From Jacaranda mimosifolia (taxonomy: Eukaryota; Streptophyta; Magnoliopsida; Lamiales; Bignoniaceae): a stretch of 64,000 bases of DNA. The translations under genes were made by a program, and so were the position numbers. A model generated the notes under the pieces. That model was given only the letters and a program-made list of their open reading frames with translations, made no database searches and had not been told where the DNA came from. This document shows, in pieces, positions 12,101 to 23,968 of this stretch; within the stretch, counting starts at the first letter, position 1; the number at the start of each line of letters is the position of its first letter. Where the stretch lies: contig CM032126.1 in the NCBI GenBank assembly GCA_018894105.1, positions 22,542,391 to 22,606,390 of the forward strand. Direction: 5' to 3'.

Positions 12101-14072
12101 ATTGTTGTAATAAAATGATATGTAGTTAGTTCAATTGATGCTTTATTTTAAAATTTATATTTTTATGAATTTATTAATAAATATTAATTATTTATGAATT
12201 TATAATTATATCTTAATTAAAAAAAAATTGCTAATATCATAATTGTTGATATCAGCTTATATAAAAAAATTTAATTATTGTACATTAATTATAAACTAAT
12301 TATTGTTTATTCTTAAAATATAATTATTTAACTATTTATTATTTACAATTTATGTATAAATAAAACTTAGTTATTTATTTAAATAAAATAAAATATATAT
12401 TAGACTTAGTAACGATTCATCCAATTAAAAAAATAAATAATTTTATATTTTATGAAACTAAATCATATTAAATTATTTATTAAACAAATAAGTGTAATAT
12501 TCAATTATACGTGAAATATGAAACATAATTAATATATACATAATAATTTATTTAAATAATTAAATAAATTAATTTAATAAGTTATTTATTTACTTTAACT
12601 CATTATTTAATTAATATATTATTTAATAAATAAATTACTTAGTGACTATCATTGAGATTTTTACTTAATTTTTATTAATTTTCTTGATAATTATTTTAAT
12701 TATATTAATATTAATTTATTAAACTTAATAGATTATTAAATAAATATCACACTATATTTAATTTTTTATGATAATGTTAAATAAATGTGAATATTAATAT
12801 TTAATGAAGATTAATTTTTTGAAAAGATTAATTTATTTATTATATCAAATTAAAACATTTTAAATTATTTATTAAATGAATAAATATAATATTTAATTAA
12901 TGCATTAAATATTACATATAACTAATACATTATTTAATTAATAAGTAATTTAATTAATTTAATATGTTATTTAGTAAATAAATTATTTATTAAATTTAAT
13001 TAATTTTCTTGATGATTATTTTAATTAAATTTGTAAACATAAGTTTTATAATTTTTTAAGTAGTAAAATTTCAACATTTTCATATATGTAAATATATGTA
13101 TATATATATATGAGTGAAATGAGATAATGATAAATGAATGAGTGATGTGAAAGATAGAATGAGAAAATAACGGAGTAGGTGTACTTTTTAGGGTGTAGGG
13201 TTTTTTTGGGTGAATTGTGAGGGGTTTTTTGGGTAAAAAATTGTAGTGTTTTGGAAGAAAGATTGGGGAATGTGCATGCATTTTGAAATTTTTGTGGGGG
13301 TTGGAAAAAATTTCCCCAAAATGTAGGAGAACAAGCCCAAAGTTTTCTATGAAATATTATGAAAACTTGAGATGTCTCTTTGGTGGTATGGGACGGTATG
13401 GAGTCAGCTTATGATGTGTAAAGTATAACATATTATTCTTTCAATTTATGTTTTGACCATGAAACCTATCTACTATTTAACAACTTGTTCCCTTGATATT
13501 TACTTGTAACCATTGTACGTCGGACTGACATTATTCTATCCTGTATATTCATTGTTATTACTTGTTCGTGTAACTTGATCATTACCTCACTAAGTCATTC
13601 GGACTTACCTTCCTTATACTATACTTTCTGTTCTTTACCCCAGATTGAGGACTAGAAGATACTATGAGCTTGGGTTATAGGGTGGATAGTATATGTAACA
13701 TTATCATGATCTTGATAAAGGGTAAGAATGTGGCATGTATACATGCTGGTAATGTAATAGTAGGCCTGTCGGTAGTTTACCAATTTTACCTTTCATGAAA
13801 TGTAATAGGTTAGAGTTGGTGATATGTGGTGCAAGTCTCCGAGCGATTGTAAAATTATGGGGACTCAGGTGTGGTTTACAGTTTGTGGCATGACTAGTTG
13901 GCATGGATATTATTCCCAATTATAAGTCTGTTCGTCATCTGAGTTATTATAGCCTTATGTTTTGCATTAAGATTATTTAGAAGAGAAAGGGGAAAAAAAA
14001 GAGTTACCAATAGAATCCCGACTGAGGTAGTACTCCGGACGAGAGCAGACACCTCTCGAGCCGGGGCATACA
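9185..14072 (+). mobile_element. Solo LTR, 4.9 kb, inserted in the gypsy RT
   Basis: Begins TGTAACACCCCAAC and ends GAGCCGGGGCATACA, so it has TG...CA ends; the final GGGGCATACA is close to the inverse of the start. The 5-bp sequence CCTAC flanks it on both sides (9180-9184 and 14073-14077). No pol domains and no second internal copy of the LTR start were found, which points to a solo LTR. The TGTAACACCCC start is common in plant chromovirus (Tekay-type) LTRs; that family call is inference. About 1.5 kb of it is a nested MITE. An 80-codon open frame at 9770-10012 is not homologous to anything I know and is taken as chance. Confidence 0.7.
11798..13338. mobile_element. AT-rich MITE with GGGC(A/T)TGTTCTC termini
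   Basis: The left end GGGCATGTTCTCTTATGTTT matches the inverse of the right end, which reads GGGCTTGTTCTCCTACATTT. Both flanks carry AAA (11795-11797 and 13339-13341). The interior is extremely AT-rich with TTAATTAAT-type words. The termini resemble PIF/Harbinger-type MITEs, but AAA is not the usual TWA duplication, so the superfamily is uncertain. Confidence 0.55.
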
Positions 14073-14838
14073 CCTACAAAAGGTACAACTACATTTATCT
14101 AGCCTTGGAAGACCACAAATGCAACTTACCAGAGGCTAGTTAATCACATGTTGGAAGACATGATTAGCTAGAACATGAAAGTCTACATAGACAATATGCT
14201 GGTCAAAAACCACAGATAAGTGACCATATATTCAACCTCGCAAAGTGCTTTGCAATCATAAGAAAGTTCAATATATGGCTCAACCCAGCTAAGTGAGTGT
14301 TCAGCATGCGTGGAGGAAAGTTCTTAGCTTACGTCGTTTCACAACACGAATAAAGGCCAACCTCGCAAAGATAAAAGTGATACTCCAAATGCCGCCACAT
14401 GAACCACCAAGGAAGTCCAAATTTTGGCAAGAACACTATATCTTGAACCAATTCATCTCTAAGTCCACAAAGAAAGGACTTCCCTTCTTTAGAATCTTGT
14501 GAGGAGCTACGGTATTCGAGTGGATAGAGGATTGTAAGAGACCAAGCAACAATTGAAAGCATACCTAATGTTGCATCTACTATTGAGAAAGTTGAGGAAA
14601 GGAGAACCATTGCCGCTGTGGAGATAACAGTTATTACTGCCCTAGTCCAAGAGTAGAAGATAGAGAACCAACATCTCTACTAACTCCTACAAGGCCTAGA
14701 ATTAAGATATTTTCCTATCAAGAAGTTAGCTCTTTCTCTGCTGGTGGCCAAGCAAAAGCTCAAACCTTGTTTTCAAGCTTACCAAAACTTATCAATTACC
14801 TATTGAAGAGGATATTGAGTAGCTGACAGCTTCAGGAA
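14073..14838 (+). pseudogene. Gypsy reverse transcriptase C-terminal half and RNase H
   Basis: Resumes RT just after the CCTAC duplication. VYIDNMLVK at about 14181 is the RT catalytic YxDD box with the second aspartate changed to asparagine. Next come HIFNLAKCFAIIRKFNIWLNPAK and GGKFLAYVVSQ (RT thumb/connection), then KLALSLLVAKQKLKPCFQAY (end of RNase H). Stops and frameshifts are frequent. It is cut by the hAT MITE at 14839. Confidence 0.75.
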
Positions 14839-15502
14839 TAGGGATGGGAATAGAATAGGCCACCCATTAGGGGCCTACGACCTAGCTTATTTGAGGCCTA
14901 GCTTGGCCTAGCCTATTTAATAAATAGATTGAATTTAGGCTTTTAAAAAAGTCTATTTAGTTAAAAAGGCTAGATATAGGCTTTTAAAAAAGCCTATAAA
15001 GCCTATCAAGCCGGCCTATATAATTTAATTATATTATAATATATATTTAAATATTTATAACACTTATATAATTACTTTTATATTTTATATTAATTAATTT
15101 TATATAGTTATATATTGTGTTCTTAATTAATACATAACCATTTTATTTCAAAAATTTTGATTACTTATAATAATGTTTGGTTATGCTTTTCTTTTTATTA
15201 GATAAATGTATTATAATAGCTAATTATTTTTACTTAATATAAATTCTAGAATTATTAGGCCGATTAAGGCCTAAGCCTATTAAAAGTTTGAACCTATATA
15301 GAATTTAAGCCTAATTAGAATGTTAACTAAAATAGGATTTTTTAGGCTAGGCCTAGGCTTTGAAAAAATTTAAAAAGGTTAAGCCATACTTTGAAAAAAA
15401 GTCTATGTCAGGTAATAGGCTAGGCTTAGGCTTACAATTTATGCAATAGACCCGGCTTATTTAAAGTAAAGCTTAGCCTAACCTAGCCTATTTCCACCCC
15501 TA
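14839..15502. mobile_element. hAT-type MITE, 664 bp
   Basis: Termini TAGGGATGGGAATAG and (inverse) TAGGGGTGGAAATAG. Flanking 8-mers are TTCAGGAA (14831-14838) and CTCAGGAA (15503-15510), an 8-bp duplication with one change. The interior is filled with GGCCTA/TAGGCC words and an AT-rich core. No coding. Confidence 0.82.
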
Positions 15503-17336
15503 CTCAGGAAGAATGGTCAAGTGGGCCATTGAGTTAAGTTAATATAAAATCTAATATCACCCCAAGTGAGCAATTGAGGTTGAGATGCTGGCTAACTACA
15601 TGTCCAAAAGTGAAGGAGATAAAGTTAGGAGCTCCATTACCACTTGGACTCTCCATGTGGATGGGTCATCCACCAACTTCGAAAGTAGCACTAGCATAGT
15701 CCTAAAATGCCCACAAGGTAGTAGTTTGAGTGCACTGTAAGATTCAACTTCTAAGCTTTGAATAATGAAGTCGAGTAGAAGGTGCTGATCACAAGAGTGA
15801 AGTTGATCTTTATGGACAGTGTATGATGGCTTCATGCATGCCTATAGAGACTTCAAACTAGTGGTCAACCAAGTCATGGGAATTTATGAGGCTAAGGAGG
15901 AATATAAGATGAAGTACCTCTAATGAGTGGATATGATCAGTAAGATGTTCAGAGGCTTTGCACTAATACAGATACCGTGAGAAGAGAACCTCAACACTGA
16001 TTACTTGACTAAGGGGGCCAATACCCTTGTGGTGGTGAAGAGTCAGTAGATCACCTTCCTAACTCTCAATGTGCCAAAAGAATGTATCCTAAATGGCGTG
16101 CTCCAATTTTCCATTAAAATAATGGAAATTGAAGACATCCCTACAATGTCGATGAGCCTTATCATGAACTAACTCTAGGACAACGTCCCTTTTGACGATT
16201 AGAGAAAGGGGAGAGAGTTAAAGGCAAGGGCAACAAAGTTTGTACTTATAGGTGAAGACATATACAAGCAAGGATTTTTCTAGCACTACTTGAGTGCCTA
16301 CCCCTATAGAAAGTGAAGTATGTTATGCAAAAAATCCATGAGGGCATCTACAAAAAATAGTTAAAAGCAAGATCCTTGGTAGATAAAGAACTTAGAAAAT
16401 TATTTTTCTCACTGACAATGCTTAAGAATGCCCATGACATGGTGAGAAGGTACTAAGCATGCCAAGAGCAAGCTAGTCTAAGATACCTTATTGACACCCA
16501 TTACAACTAATCGATATATGGCCTTTATCCCATGCCATTGGCCAATAAATTTTTTTTATGGTCACAATGGACTATCTCTCCAAATGGGTAGAGGTGGAGC
16601 TGTTACAACGCATATCCAAGAAGAAATTCATGAGGCTCATTTGGAAGAATATCATCTGTAGGTTTAAGATCCACCTAGTATTAGTCACAGAAAAAGGAAC
16701 TTAGTTCACGAGAGCAAAGCTTAGAAATGGTGTAAATAGCTATCTATAAAACAATACTCTACATCTATAGCCAACCAGTGAACTATGGACAAATGGAGGT
16801 TAGGAATTAAACCATACTCCAGCACTTAAAGATATGAATGAGAGATACTAAAAAAGTTTTAGGTGGCCGAACTCCTTTCTATATTGTGGGTGTACCGGAC
16901 CATCCCTAAAATTTCTACAGATGAATCATTTTTAAACTTATCCTTCAGCATGGAAGCTGTGGCTCCCCTACAAATGTTGAAAAGATCAATTGTAACGTGA
17001 AGAGCTATTAGGACCCCCAAAATTCACAGGAGCTGAAGGCGAACCCAAATCTATTCCTAGAAATATGTGAATAGATCATACCTAAGTTTACATATAAAAA
17101 TCTATGATGGCAAGAGTATACAATGCTAAAGTGTGGTCAAGGAGTTTCCAAGTCGGAGATATGGTGATGAGAAAAGTGGAAGCTTCGAGACCTCTTAGAA
17201 AGTTAGATACTAAACTGAAGGACTCTACAATGTAATGGCGATTGAAAACCCAAGCAGGTATGAGCTGCATATCATGGAAGGGAAAGAGGTATCCTAGATG
17301 TGGAACATCTCCAACATCAGAAAATTTTACCTATAA
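15503..17336 (+). pseudogene. Gypsy second RNase H (aRNH) and integrase
   Basis: The first codons after the MITE read SGRMVKWAIELS, the connector that follows RNase H. WTLHVDGSS then DFKLVVNQVMGIYEAKEEY is the second, archaeal-type RNase H; REENLNTDYLTK is its exit. Integrase follows: a zinc-finger remnant (KIHEGIY, then MVRRYxACQ), the core block FMVTMDYLSKWVEVE, VLVTEKGT where the second catalytic aspartate has become glutamate, and a C-terminal block KVEASRPLRKLDTKL ending with the stop at 17334-17336. Multiple stops make it non-functional. Confidence 0.78.
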
Positions 17337-17595
17337 GGCGTAACGAGTCACTGATGGAGGCTTGTTTAGTTCAACTAGATTAGTTTCCTTTTAGAAATTA
17401 GATTGTTCCTTTAGTTGCTCTAGATTAACCATTTGTCTTAATGAATGAAGTGTCCGAGCTTCAAGGATGACATATGTTATTCAAAGTTTAATAAAGTATT
17501 CAATTTTCTTTTAACATTTGTCTTGATTTATTGTAAGTAAACCCCTCGCATGAAAAGCTTCGCACAAGCTGAAAGGAAAAATGTGAGCACTAAGG

Positions 17596-17860
17596 TAACT
17601 TATATAACTTCGAGAGAGACCATAAGGATCTCAAATCACAACAAATCCACAAGAACCTCAAGGAGCTCACAAAATAATAAATTTGTACTAAGAGACTCCT
17701 AAAATGACACAAATTCACAAGAGACCCCAAGGGCTCTTGGAACAACATAATTTGGCAAAAGACTTTAAGAGGTCCCCAAGATAAATAATCTCTATACAAG
17801 GCCCCGAAGAAACCCTCAAGACTCAAATATGCTATGACAAAAGCCCAAGAACATAAGAAC
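17596..17860 (+). repeat. Degenerate tandem repeats in the gypsy 3' UTR
   Basis: About five to six divergent units of 40-50 bp with a recurring AAGRRCTC...ACAAATTCACAAGA..CC theme. Hypervariable tandem repeats after integrase are a documented trait of Tat-lineage elements. Confidence 0.45.
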
Positions 17861-18149
17861 ATGCCAACGTAAAAACAACATAAAGGCGTGACAAATTACT
17901 GCCATATAATCACAAAAATAAGAAAGCAAGATGTCCAATTTAACAAAAATGTTGGAACGGAAGTGCAGATAACATCTATAGTAAAAGCATAAGTCTAACA
18001 ATGTCTGAGTAGTATGACTAAAGTAAATTTAGGCCTACACTTGGCCATAAAAAAAAAAAAAAACAATGTATCCATGGAAAACAATGTAAAGGTGTCCACA
18101 ACAAAAAGTAATAAGACTGGATACTGCTTATACTCCACTCTTATGGTGT

Positions 18150-20560
18150 CGTAATAGCTGGATCCTCGACTTTGGCTTTAGACTGACGTCTGGAGGTCTG
18201 ATGACAAGTCTTCTAGAGGATGCTTCTTATTATCTTTAAGTATTTAGTGGCAATCTTGACTGGTTTGTGCTCATAAATTACGGTGTTCTCCATTTTTGCC
18301 ACTTCAAAGAACTTGTTAGATTCGTACTCTTTCAGTGCCTCCTCCCACACGGCAGATAGAAAGGCATTCTCTGTGGACGACTCTAAACATTTACTCCTAG
18401 TATTAACTTCCTTAGTATACCACTCTATTAGCTGGTTTTGGTCCTTCGATACCCTGCACGCTCCTTATCTCTTTGATCCTTTTCCTGGGCAGATCCTCTG
18501 GGCTCCTCCTAAGCTTGACAATCTCAGTCGCTATTCTCTCCGCTTGAAGGGACATATGCATTGTCAATTTTAAATCTTGCCTTAGAATAACCAAACAACA
18601 ATGATACGTCAAGATTGCAGCTAAAATCGTAGATTAGGAAGAGCGAATGCTTGCATGCGCTAAATCTAAGGTAACAAGCTCCATCAGTTGAGAAGAAGAC
18701 TAAATCCCAACTTGTTTTGATCAAACTCATTAATCCCAAAATCTAAAGACTTTCAATACTTTATGAGATCTTGTCAGTGTCCTAGTGCGAGTTAATGCTA
18801 GAAATTCTCTTTAGTTTATAAGAGAACAACCTCTTACCCTTACCAATAAAAGTAAGAATAAAGATAGTCAGTGATAGAATCTAGAGCATGTTTCCTAGTT
18901 GACCCTAGGACCTCTGAGATCAGATTGCCTTCCAAGCTTAACTGAGGTGCTGAAGTGGGGAGCGAAGGCAAAGACTCCTTAAGACGCCTCCTTTATAGAC
19001 TCATGTGCCAAGTAGATAAAGTCAAGCCGCTATATTATGACCCTCAAGGAGACCCATAGTGGATGCCACCACTCTTCTTCTGAGCTTAGATCCTTATAAG
19101 AACAATGTTTTTTCTTGTGATACACAAGTAAACTAAGTTAGCCTAGCAAATAAATTCATGCACAAATGAAAGGAAAGAAAGCTAAATAAATATAAGTATC
19201 AAGAGAAAGGCATGTAACTCAAATATAAACACTTGCACAGATAAAATATTGTTAGGAAATGTGCAAGAAACATCAAACAAGGAGGCAAACAACCCTAGAT
19301 AAGTAAAACACTCTCGAAGGTCGTGGTGAACCATCTACAAGCGCACTATAGAAGGTGAACTACTCCAAACAGGAAGGTCACCCCAACTTTCATCTCTCAG
19401 AAAAAAGAAGTACTTCTTCTAAGGCCCTGAAGAAGATGACACCCGCTCATAAACATATAGTTTAACCTAGGAAATAAATGAAAAAAAGGTTCCTTTCAAA
19501 ATTTTTCTAACTACGAACAAATATGAAAACTCTCCATAAGTGCTGCTATAATCAACTCCCTAAGATGATGTTGAAACCTTACAAAGTACATAAATAATTT
19601 TAAAGTGAACTGACTAAAATACAACCTATAACTCCTAATGATATCTAGAAATAAGGGATTATGGGGAATAGAAAATCAACTACTAAAGTAATCACTAAAA
19701 ACAATAAAGCACTCAAGAGAAAGTGACATAAGATAGTCTTTTTGAAAGGGAAGTGCGAACTCATACTCGGTGAAAAGGATGATCCTACAACTTAAAAGAT
19801 TTAACTTCTCAAGAGTGAGTGATCCAAACGAGTTGTTGATACTAGAGAAACTCTTATCAAAGATGAGGACATCATCGGACTCCTCATCGGAAAAGCCATT
19901 TTTCTCAAACTCAACCTCTAACTCTGATCCCAACTTTGACACAGAAAACTCAATAGAAGCTAACTCTCTAGCTAAAGTCTGATAGGTAAGCTATGCAACA
20001 TGGAATAAAATGATAAAATACAGCTAAGGGAGGGCCTCCTACCTCAAAGAATGCTATTACATTATGAGAGGGATAAAGACCCACACAAAACTAATGCCAG
20101 CATGACGTGAAAATCAATAGGTGATCCGACACAGACACACAAGGGGTGACCATCCTACGATTAGGTGACCAGGGAGATGACCCTGTGGTTATCCCAAAAG
20201 GGCGACTGTCAAGGAAGCAAGTGTGGCCCCTTGGTCTCCCCCAACAACTAACAAACAACTAACCTATCATTGCCATCATTGCCATTGTCGTTGACATCAC
20301 CATCAAGTAGGCTTACCTCGCTAATATCATCACTACCCTATCTCTCACCAAGTTAGGTGCCTTTTCCTCACTCTATTCTTACTACCAACTTGGGTGACTC
20401 CTCTTAAAGGACATAACTCTCCAAATGACAACTTTCTTTGGAGGTTTCTTTCTCACAAGAGATAATTAATGCAACGAGTTAGAAGGGAAAGAGAGACTAG
20501 ATAATATTAACCCTTGGAAGTCACCCTACCAATGACAAAAGGTGTATGTGGTTTAAAGGA
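18150..20560 (-). pseudogene. Possible antisense ORF remnant of the gypsy element
   Basis: Between integrase and the 3' LTR, the minus strand has longer open stretches of protein-like composition. One is about 18160-18360 (VWEEALKEYESNKFFEVAKM, then KIATKYLKIIRSIL); another is 19676-19942, an acidic segment rich in E, D and S. Some Tat-lineage elements are known to carry an antisense ORF at this position. I recognise no domain, and several stops interrupt it. It could also be noncoding 3' sequence. Confidence 0.3.
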
Positions 20561-20849
20561 AATATTATAGCCAAGACTGAAGGAGAATGCAAGTTACTAA
20601 CTGCAACCATCTAAAAGAATAAGTAAAAATTTATTATTAATTAATTAATTGAATTAGTAATTAAATTAATTAAAATTAAAATAAGATAAATTAATAAATC
20701 AAAAAATAGAATTAATGAGTAAATCTTCACAGCAAGGTGAAACTAAAAATGGTAATCCAAAAATAAAAATTGTACTTCCAATTCAAATTGAATGATTTTT
20801 TATTGAAAATAGGGGATTTAGATGATTTGATGGGTGGGCTACTAAGGCC

Positions 20850-21050
20850 CTGCCAGTTGGGCCATTAAACCTAGTAGGCTCAACCAATCAAGAACTCAAT
20901 TAATATAAATATCAACTTTCACAACAAAAAATGGCATTGAGTGACATATTGTTTAGCTTAAGCAATGTCCCTATGTGAGTGTATTCTTGAAGTAGAATCC
21001 TACTATATTGTAATTTTTGGAAAGATCATTGGATCCAATTCCATATAACA
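20850..21050 (+). repeat. 3' LTR tail of the gypsy element
   Basis: Homologous to 5730-5929 in the same orientation; ends ...CCATATAACA. The start of the LTR upstream is not resolved. Confidence 0.6.
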
Positions 21051-21331
21051 ATAGTATTTCTCTTAAAAGTAGTAATTGCTAGTTACTATCAATTATTTAA
21101 TTGAGGTGTTACGTTTGAACTAAAATCCCTTTTAAAAATGAAGCTATATTTTATAATATTTCGAAAAAGGATATAAAATTACTAAAACTCCTTAAATAAA
21201 TTTGCATATCTAAAAAAATTATAAAATTATTTTTCAATCTATGTACCCATTCCATAAATTTTTTATTTCAAAAAGTCCAACTATTAACTTTCATCCTATT
21301 TTTGAATGAAATTATCCCTTCAATATCGTAC

Positions 21332-21363
<32 letters not shown>

Positions 21364-22358
21364 TTAATATTTAGTTTTAAATTTAAATGTTTTAACTGTA
21401 TTTACTTACTTGTAGAGAAAATATTACAAAAAATGTTTCTAAATTTTGAAAATTTTTAATTCTTTGTTTAATTCATTTGATTTTGAAATTTAAATTCTCT
21501 ATTATAATTTTTATATATCTAAAAAAATCAAGAAATATATATTATTTTTTCAAAATTTTAGTTAGTAAATTAAAAAAATATTGATACAAATCAATTTAGA
21601 TGGTTTAAAGAAAACATTTCTACTAAAAAGGCTAACTCATTAAATTTTTTAATTTAATAATTCAAGGGTAATTAATTCAGTCAAAAAATTAACTAATAAG
21701 TTTGTTGGAGTGAAAAATTGATGGAATCAGTACCGAATTGAAGAATATTTTAAACTTTTCAACGGGAAATAATTTTAAGAATTTTTATTAATTTTTTCAA
21801 AAAAATATATAATGAAGTTGGAAGGAGAAAATATAACTTTGCCAGTTTGTCGTGGTGGTAATGAAATAAAAAACTTAAAAACAATTTCTTCAAGAAGACA
21901 TCAAGAAAGGGCCAATTTGCTGATATTTTTAGTAAGTTCCGTGAGGTTTCATTTAAAATTTTATTGATTCGTTTTGAACTAATTCAGTTTGGACTCGAAA
22001 AACAAGATTGTATAAGTACCTAAGTCGGTCAAAGTACGCAAGTTTGGAAAGAGTATAACAAAGATTAAATCAAATTATTTTACATGACGGCAATTTCTTA
22101 TATATTGAAATTGCGTCCACGTTGAATTTCAAATCTCTCATATAAAATTCAAGTATGGAATGAATATAATCTATTGTGACCCCAACCTTTAATTTAAAAA
22201 TACATGAGATCTACGTGAAGACGTGTCTTTTGCCTTTCCTAAAGAGTTAGGCTTGAATCTTGATTATCTTTTCATTCTTCATATACTTTTGTTCCCCCTT
22301 AATTACTGGAACAATATTCTAATTTTATACGGGCAAGCAACGGTGGTTGTTATATTAA
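21051..22358. other. AT-rich intergenic region
   Basis: No coding or transposon domain seen. Contains an (ATTT)n microsatellite at 21333-21364. Confidence 0.5.
21333..21364. repeat. (ATTT)n microsatellite
   Basis: About eight ATTT units. Confidence 0.9.
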
Positions 22359-22833
22359 GGGTTTGTTTGCTTTATTGGGTAAAGTTTGATAGATTTATTA
22401 TCAAGCTTTATCTCTTGTTTGCTTCACATTTTTATGGCTCATGATATCTTTGCGGCCCGACATGATATCATGAGCTAGGTTGGTTTATGGATCAAGCCAT
22501 CTTCGCTTGATATATTTTTCATCTTTTCAAATTTGATCTGATAAAGAATGAAAATAACATTCTTACCCTCATAAAAAAAACCCTATCCTCAACGCCTTCT
22601 GCCAAATTTTGGAAATTTACCTTCTTAGAAATTAGGATATTTTGGACATTACAAAGTGTAATTACATTGAGTAATCTTGCCAACCAAGCATTAGATAGTA
22701 TTAAACATGGGACATCACTAATTTCTAAAATTCAAGCAAACAATAGATTACATAGTTTTGAATACCATTCCTAGCTTATGTATCACCAGCATATTAATCC
22801 GTCACAATCCTATATTCCCAAGCTAACAAACCC
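22359..22833. mobile_element. Tourist-like (PIF/Harbinger) MITE, 475 bp
   Basis: The terminus GGGTTTGTTTGCTT is matched by the inverse of the right end, GGGTTTGTTAGCTT. It is flanked by TAA on both sides (22356-22358, 22834-22836), the standard TWA duplication. Inside is a perfect 12-bp palindrome GCTCATGATATC/GATATCATGAGC (22437-22448 and 22464-22475) with a GC-rich 15-nt loop. An overlapping open frame (22223-22444) is judged chance. Confidence 0.75.
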
Positions 22834-23754
22834 TAATAAAAGTAGGTGAGATTTAATTTTACACATTATGGCTCATTTTAAGACACTAAATTAAATAATT
22901 ATATAGACATTAAATTAAATAATTAGAATTAGTTGCATAAAATAATAATTACACTCTTATACATTTTATGAATCATTTATGTACTATCTTTTTCTATTTT
23001 TATATACACGTGCACTAAAATTTTTTTAGAATTTGAATATCAAACTCCACATATATACCAATATGAGGATGATATCATTGGACCAAAACTATTTTACTGT
23101 GCCACTACTTAAGTGATAAAACATTCAACCGTACATAATGATAATTATGATATTATTATATAAAATCTAACCATTCACATATCTATATGGACAATCCAAG
23201 TAAATAGCATAAATTTTATAGTCCTTTACACTTGTTTTGTACTAATTAGTAATTATAACACAAGTGATAAATATCTTCATATGTTAACTTTTTGGAAAAT
23301 CCAACAGAGCCCATTGGCATGTAATCCAATGACATTAGTTTACTCTATTATGTGGGAGGTTTTGAGTTCGAACATGAATGAACTCCTTTGTGCACTTGAT
23401 GTGCATTTGATTGTATTTTCTATAGTTTAATTTATTTGATTTAAGAATATGATAATATTGATTTGTTGAAAGGATAAAAAAAATCATCATTTGTAATATT
23501 CTCTCAAAAAAAAAAAAAATCTAACAGAAACTGCATCCTCTAAAATGGACTCAAACAAATACTCTCATATTCCTTAAAGAATACTAAAATATAATTAATC
23601 TGTTAAATCTAAATTTTGATAAAACAACCCATCTTAAAATTAATTTGGTCTTAAGTTGTGAGACCGCACTTTAATTTGAAGTTAGAATGTGGTTGATGAC
23701 GTTTATACTCTAAAAAATATTGAAACTATGAGTGGTGGTAATTACTTGAATCTA

Positions 23755-23810
23755 ATTACAAAATCAAGTAACATCTTTTCATATTACAAAATCAAGTAAC
23801 ATCTTTTCAT
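23755..23810 (+). repeat. Perfect 28-bp tandem duplication
   Basis: The unit starting ATTACAAAATCAAGTAACAT is present twice with no difference, then runs into an (AT)n tract. Likely a recent slippage event. Confidence 0.95.
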
Positions 23811-23948
23811 ATGTATATATATATATATATATATATATTATAAATGAATCCTATTAGAGTATCAATATTAATACTTCAAAAATCACTATAAACATTCTAA
23901 CTAAGAGATGTTGGCAGTGGAACATGAGACACTATACGTGTATATAAT

Positions 23949-23968
23949 GTGTGTGTGTGTGTGTGTGT
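23949..23968. repeat. (GT)n microsatellite
   Basis: Ten uninterrupted GT units followed by (AT)n. Confidence 0.9.

Larger units (their letters stand above)
5730..21050 (+). mobile_element. Decayed Ty3/gypsy element of the Tat type, split by nested insertions
   Basis: Related LTR ends lie at 5730-5929 and 20850-21050, and plus-strand pol fragments between them follow the expected order: protease end, RT, RNase H, a second RNase H, integrase. The reading resumes after each insertion at the matching codon. The second RNase H between RNase H and integrase marks the Tat/Ogre/Retand group. gag is missing or unrecognisable. Every domain carries stops or frameshifts, so it is dead. Removing the insertions 6499-8515, 9185-14072 and 14839-15502 leaves about 7.75 kb. 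Confidence 0.75.

Noticed and set aside
15596..15835. 79-codon minus-strand frame
   Set aside because: Complement of the gypsy second RNase H; the plus strand carries the conserved motifs.
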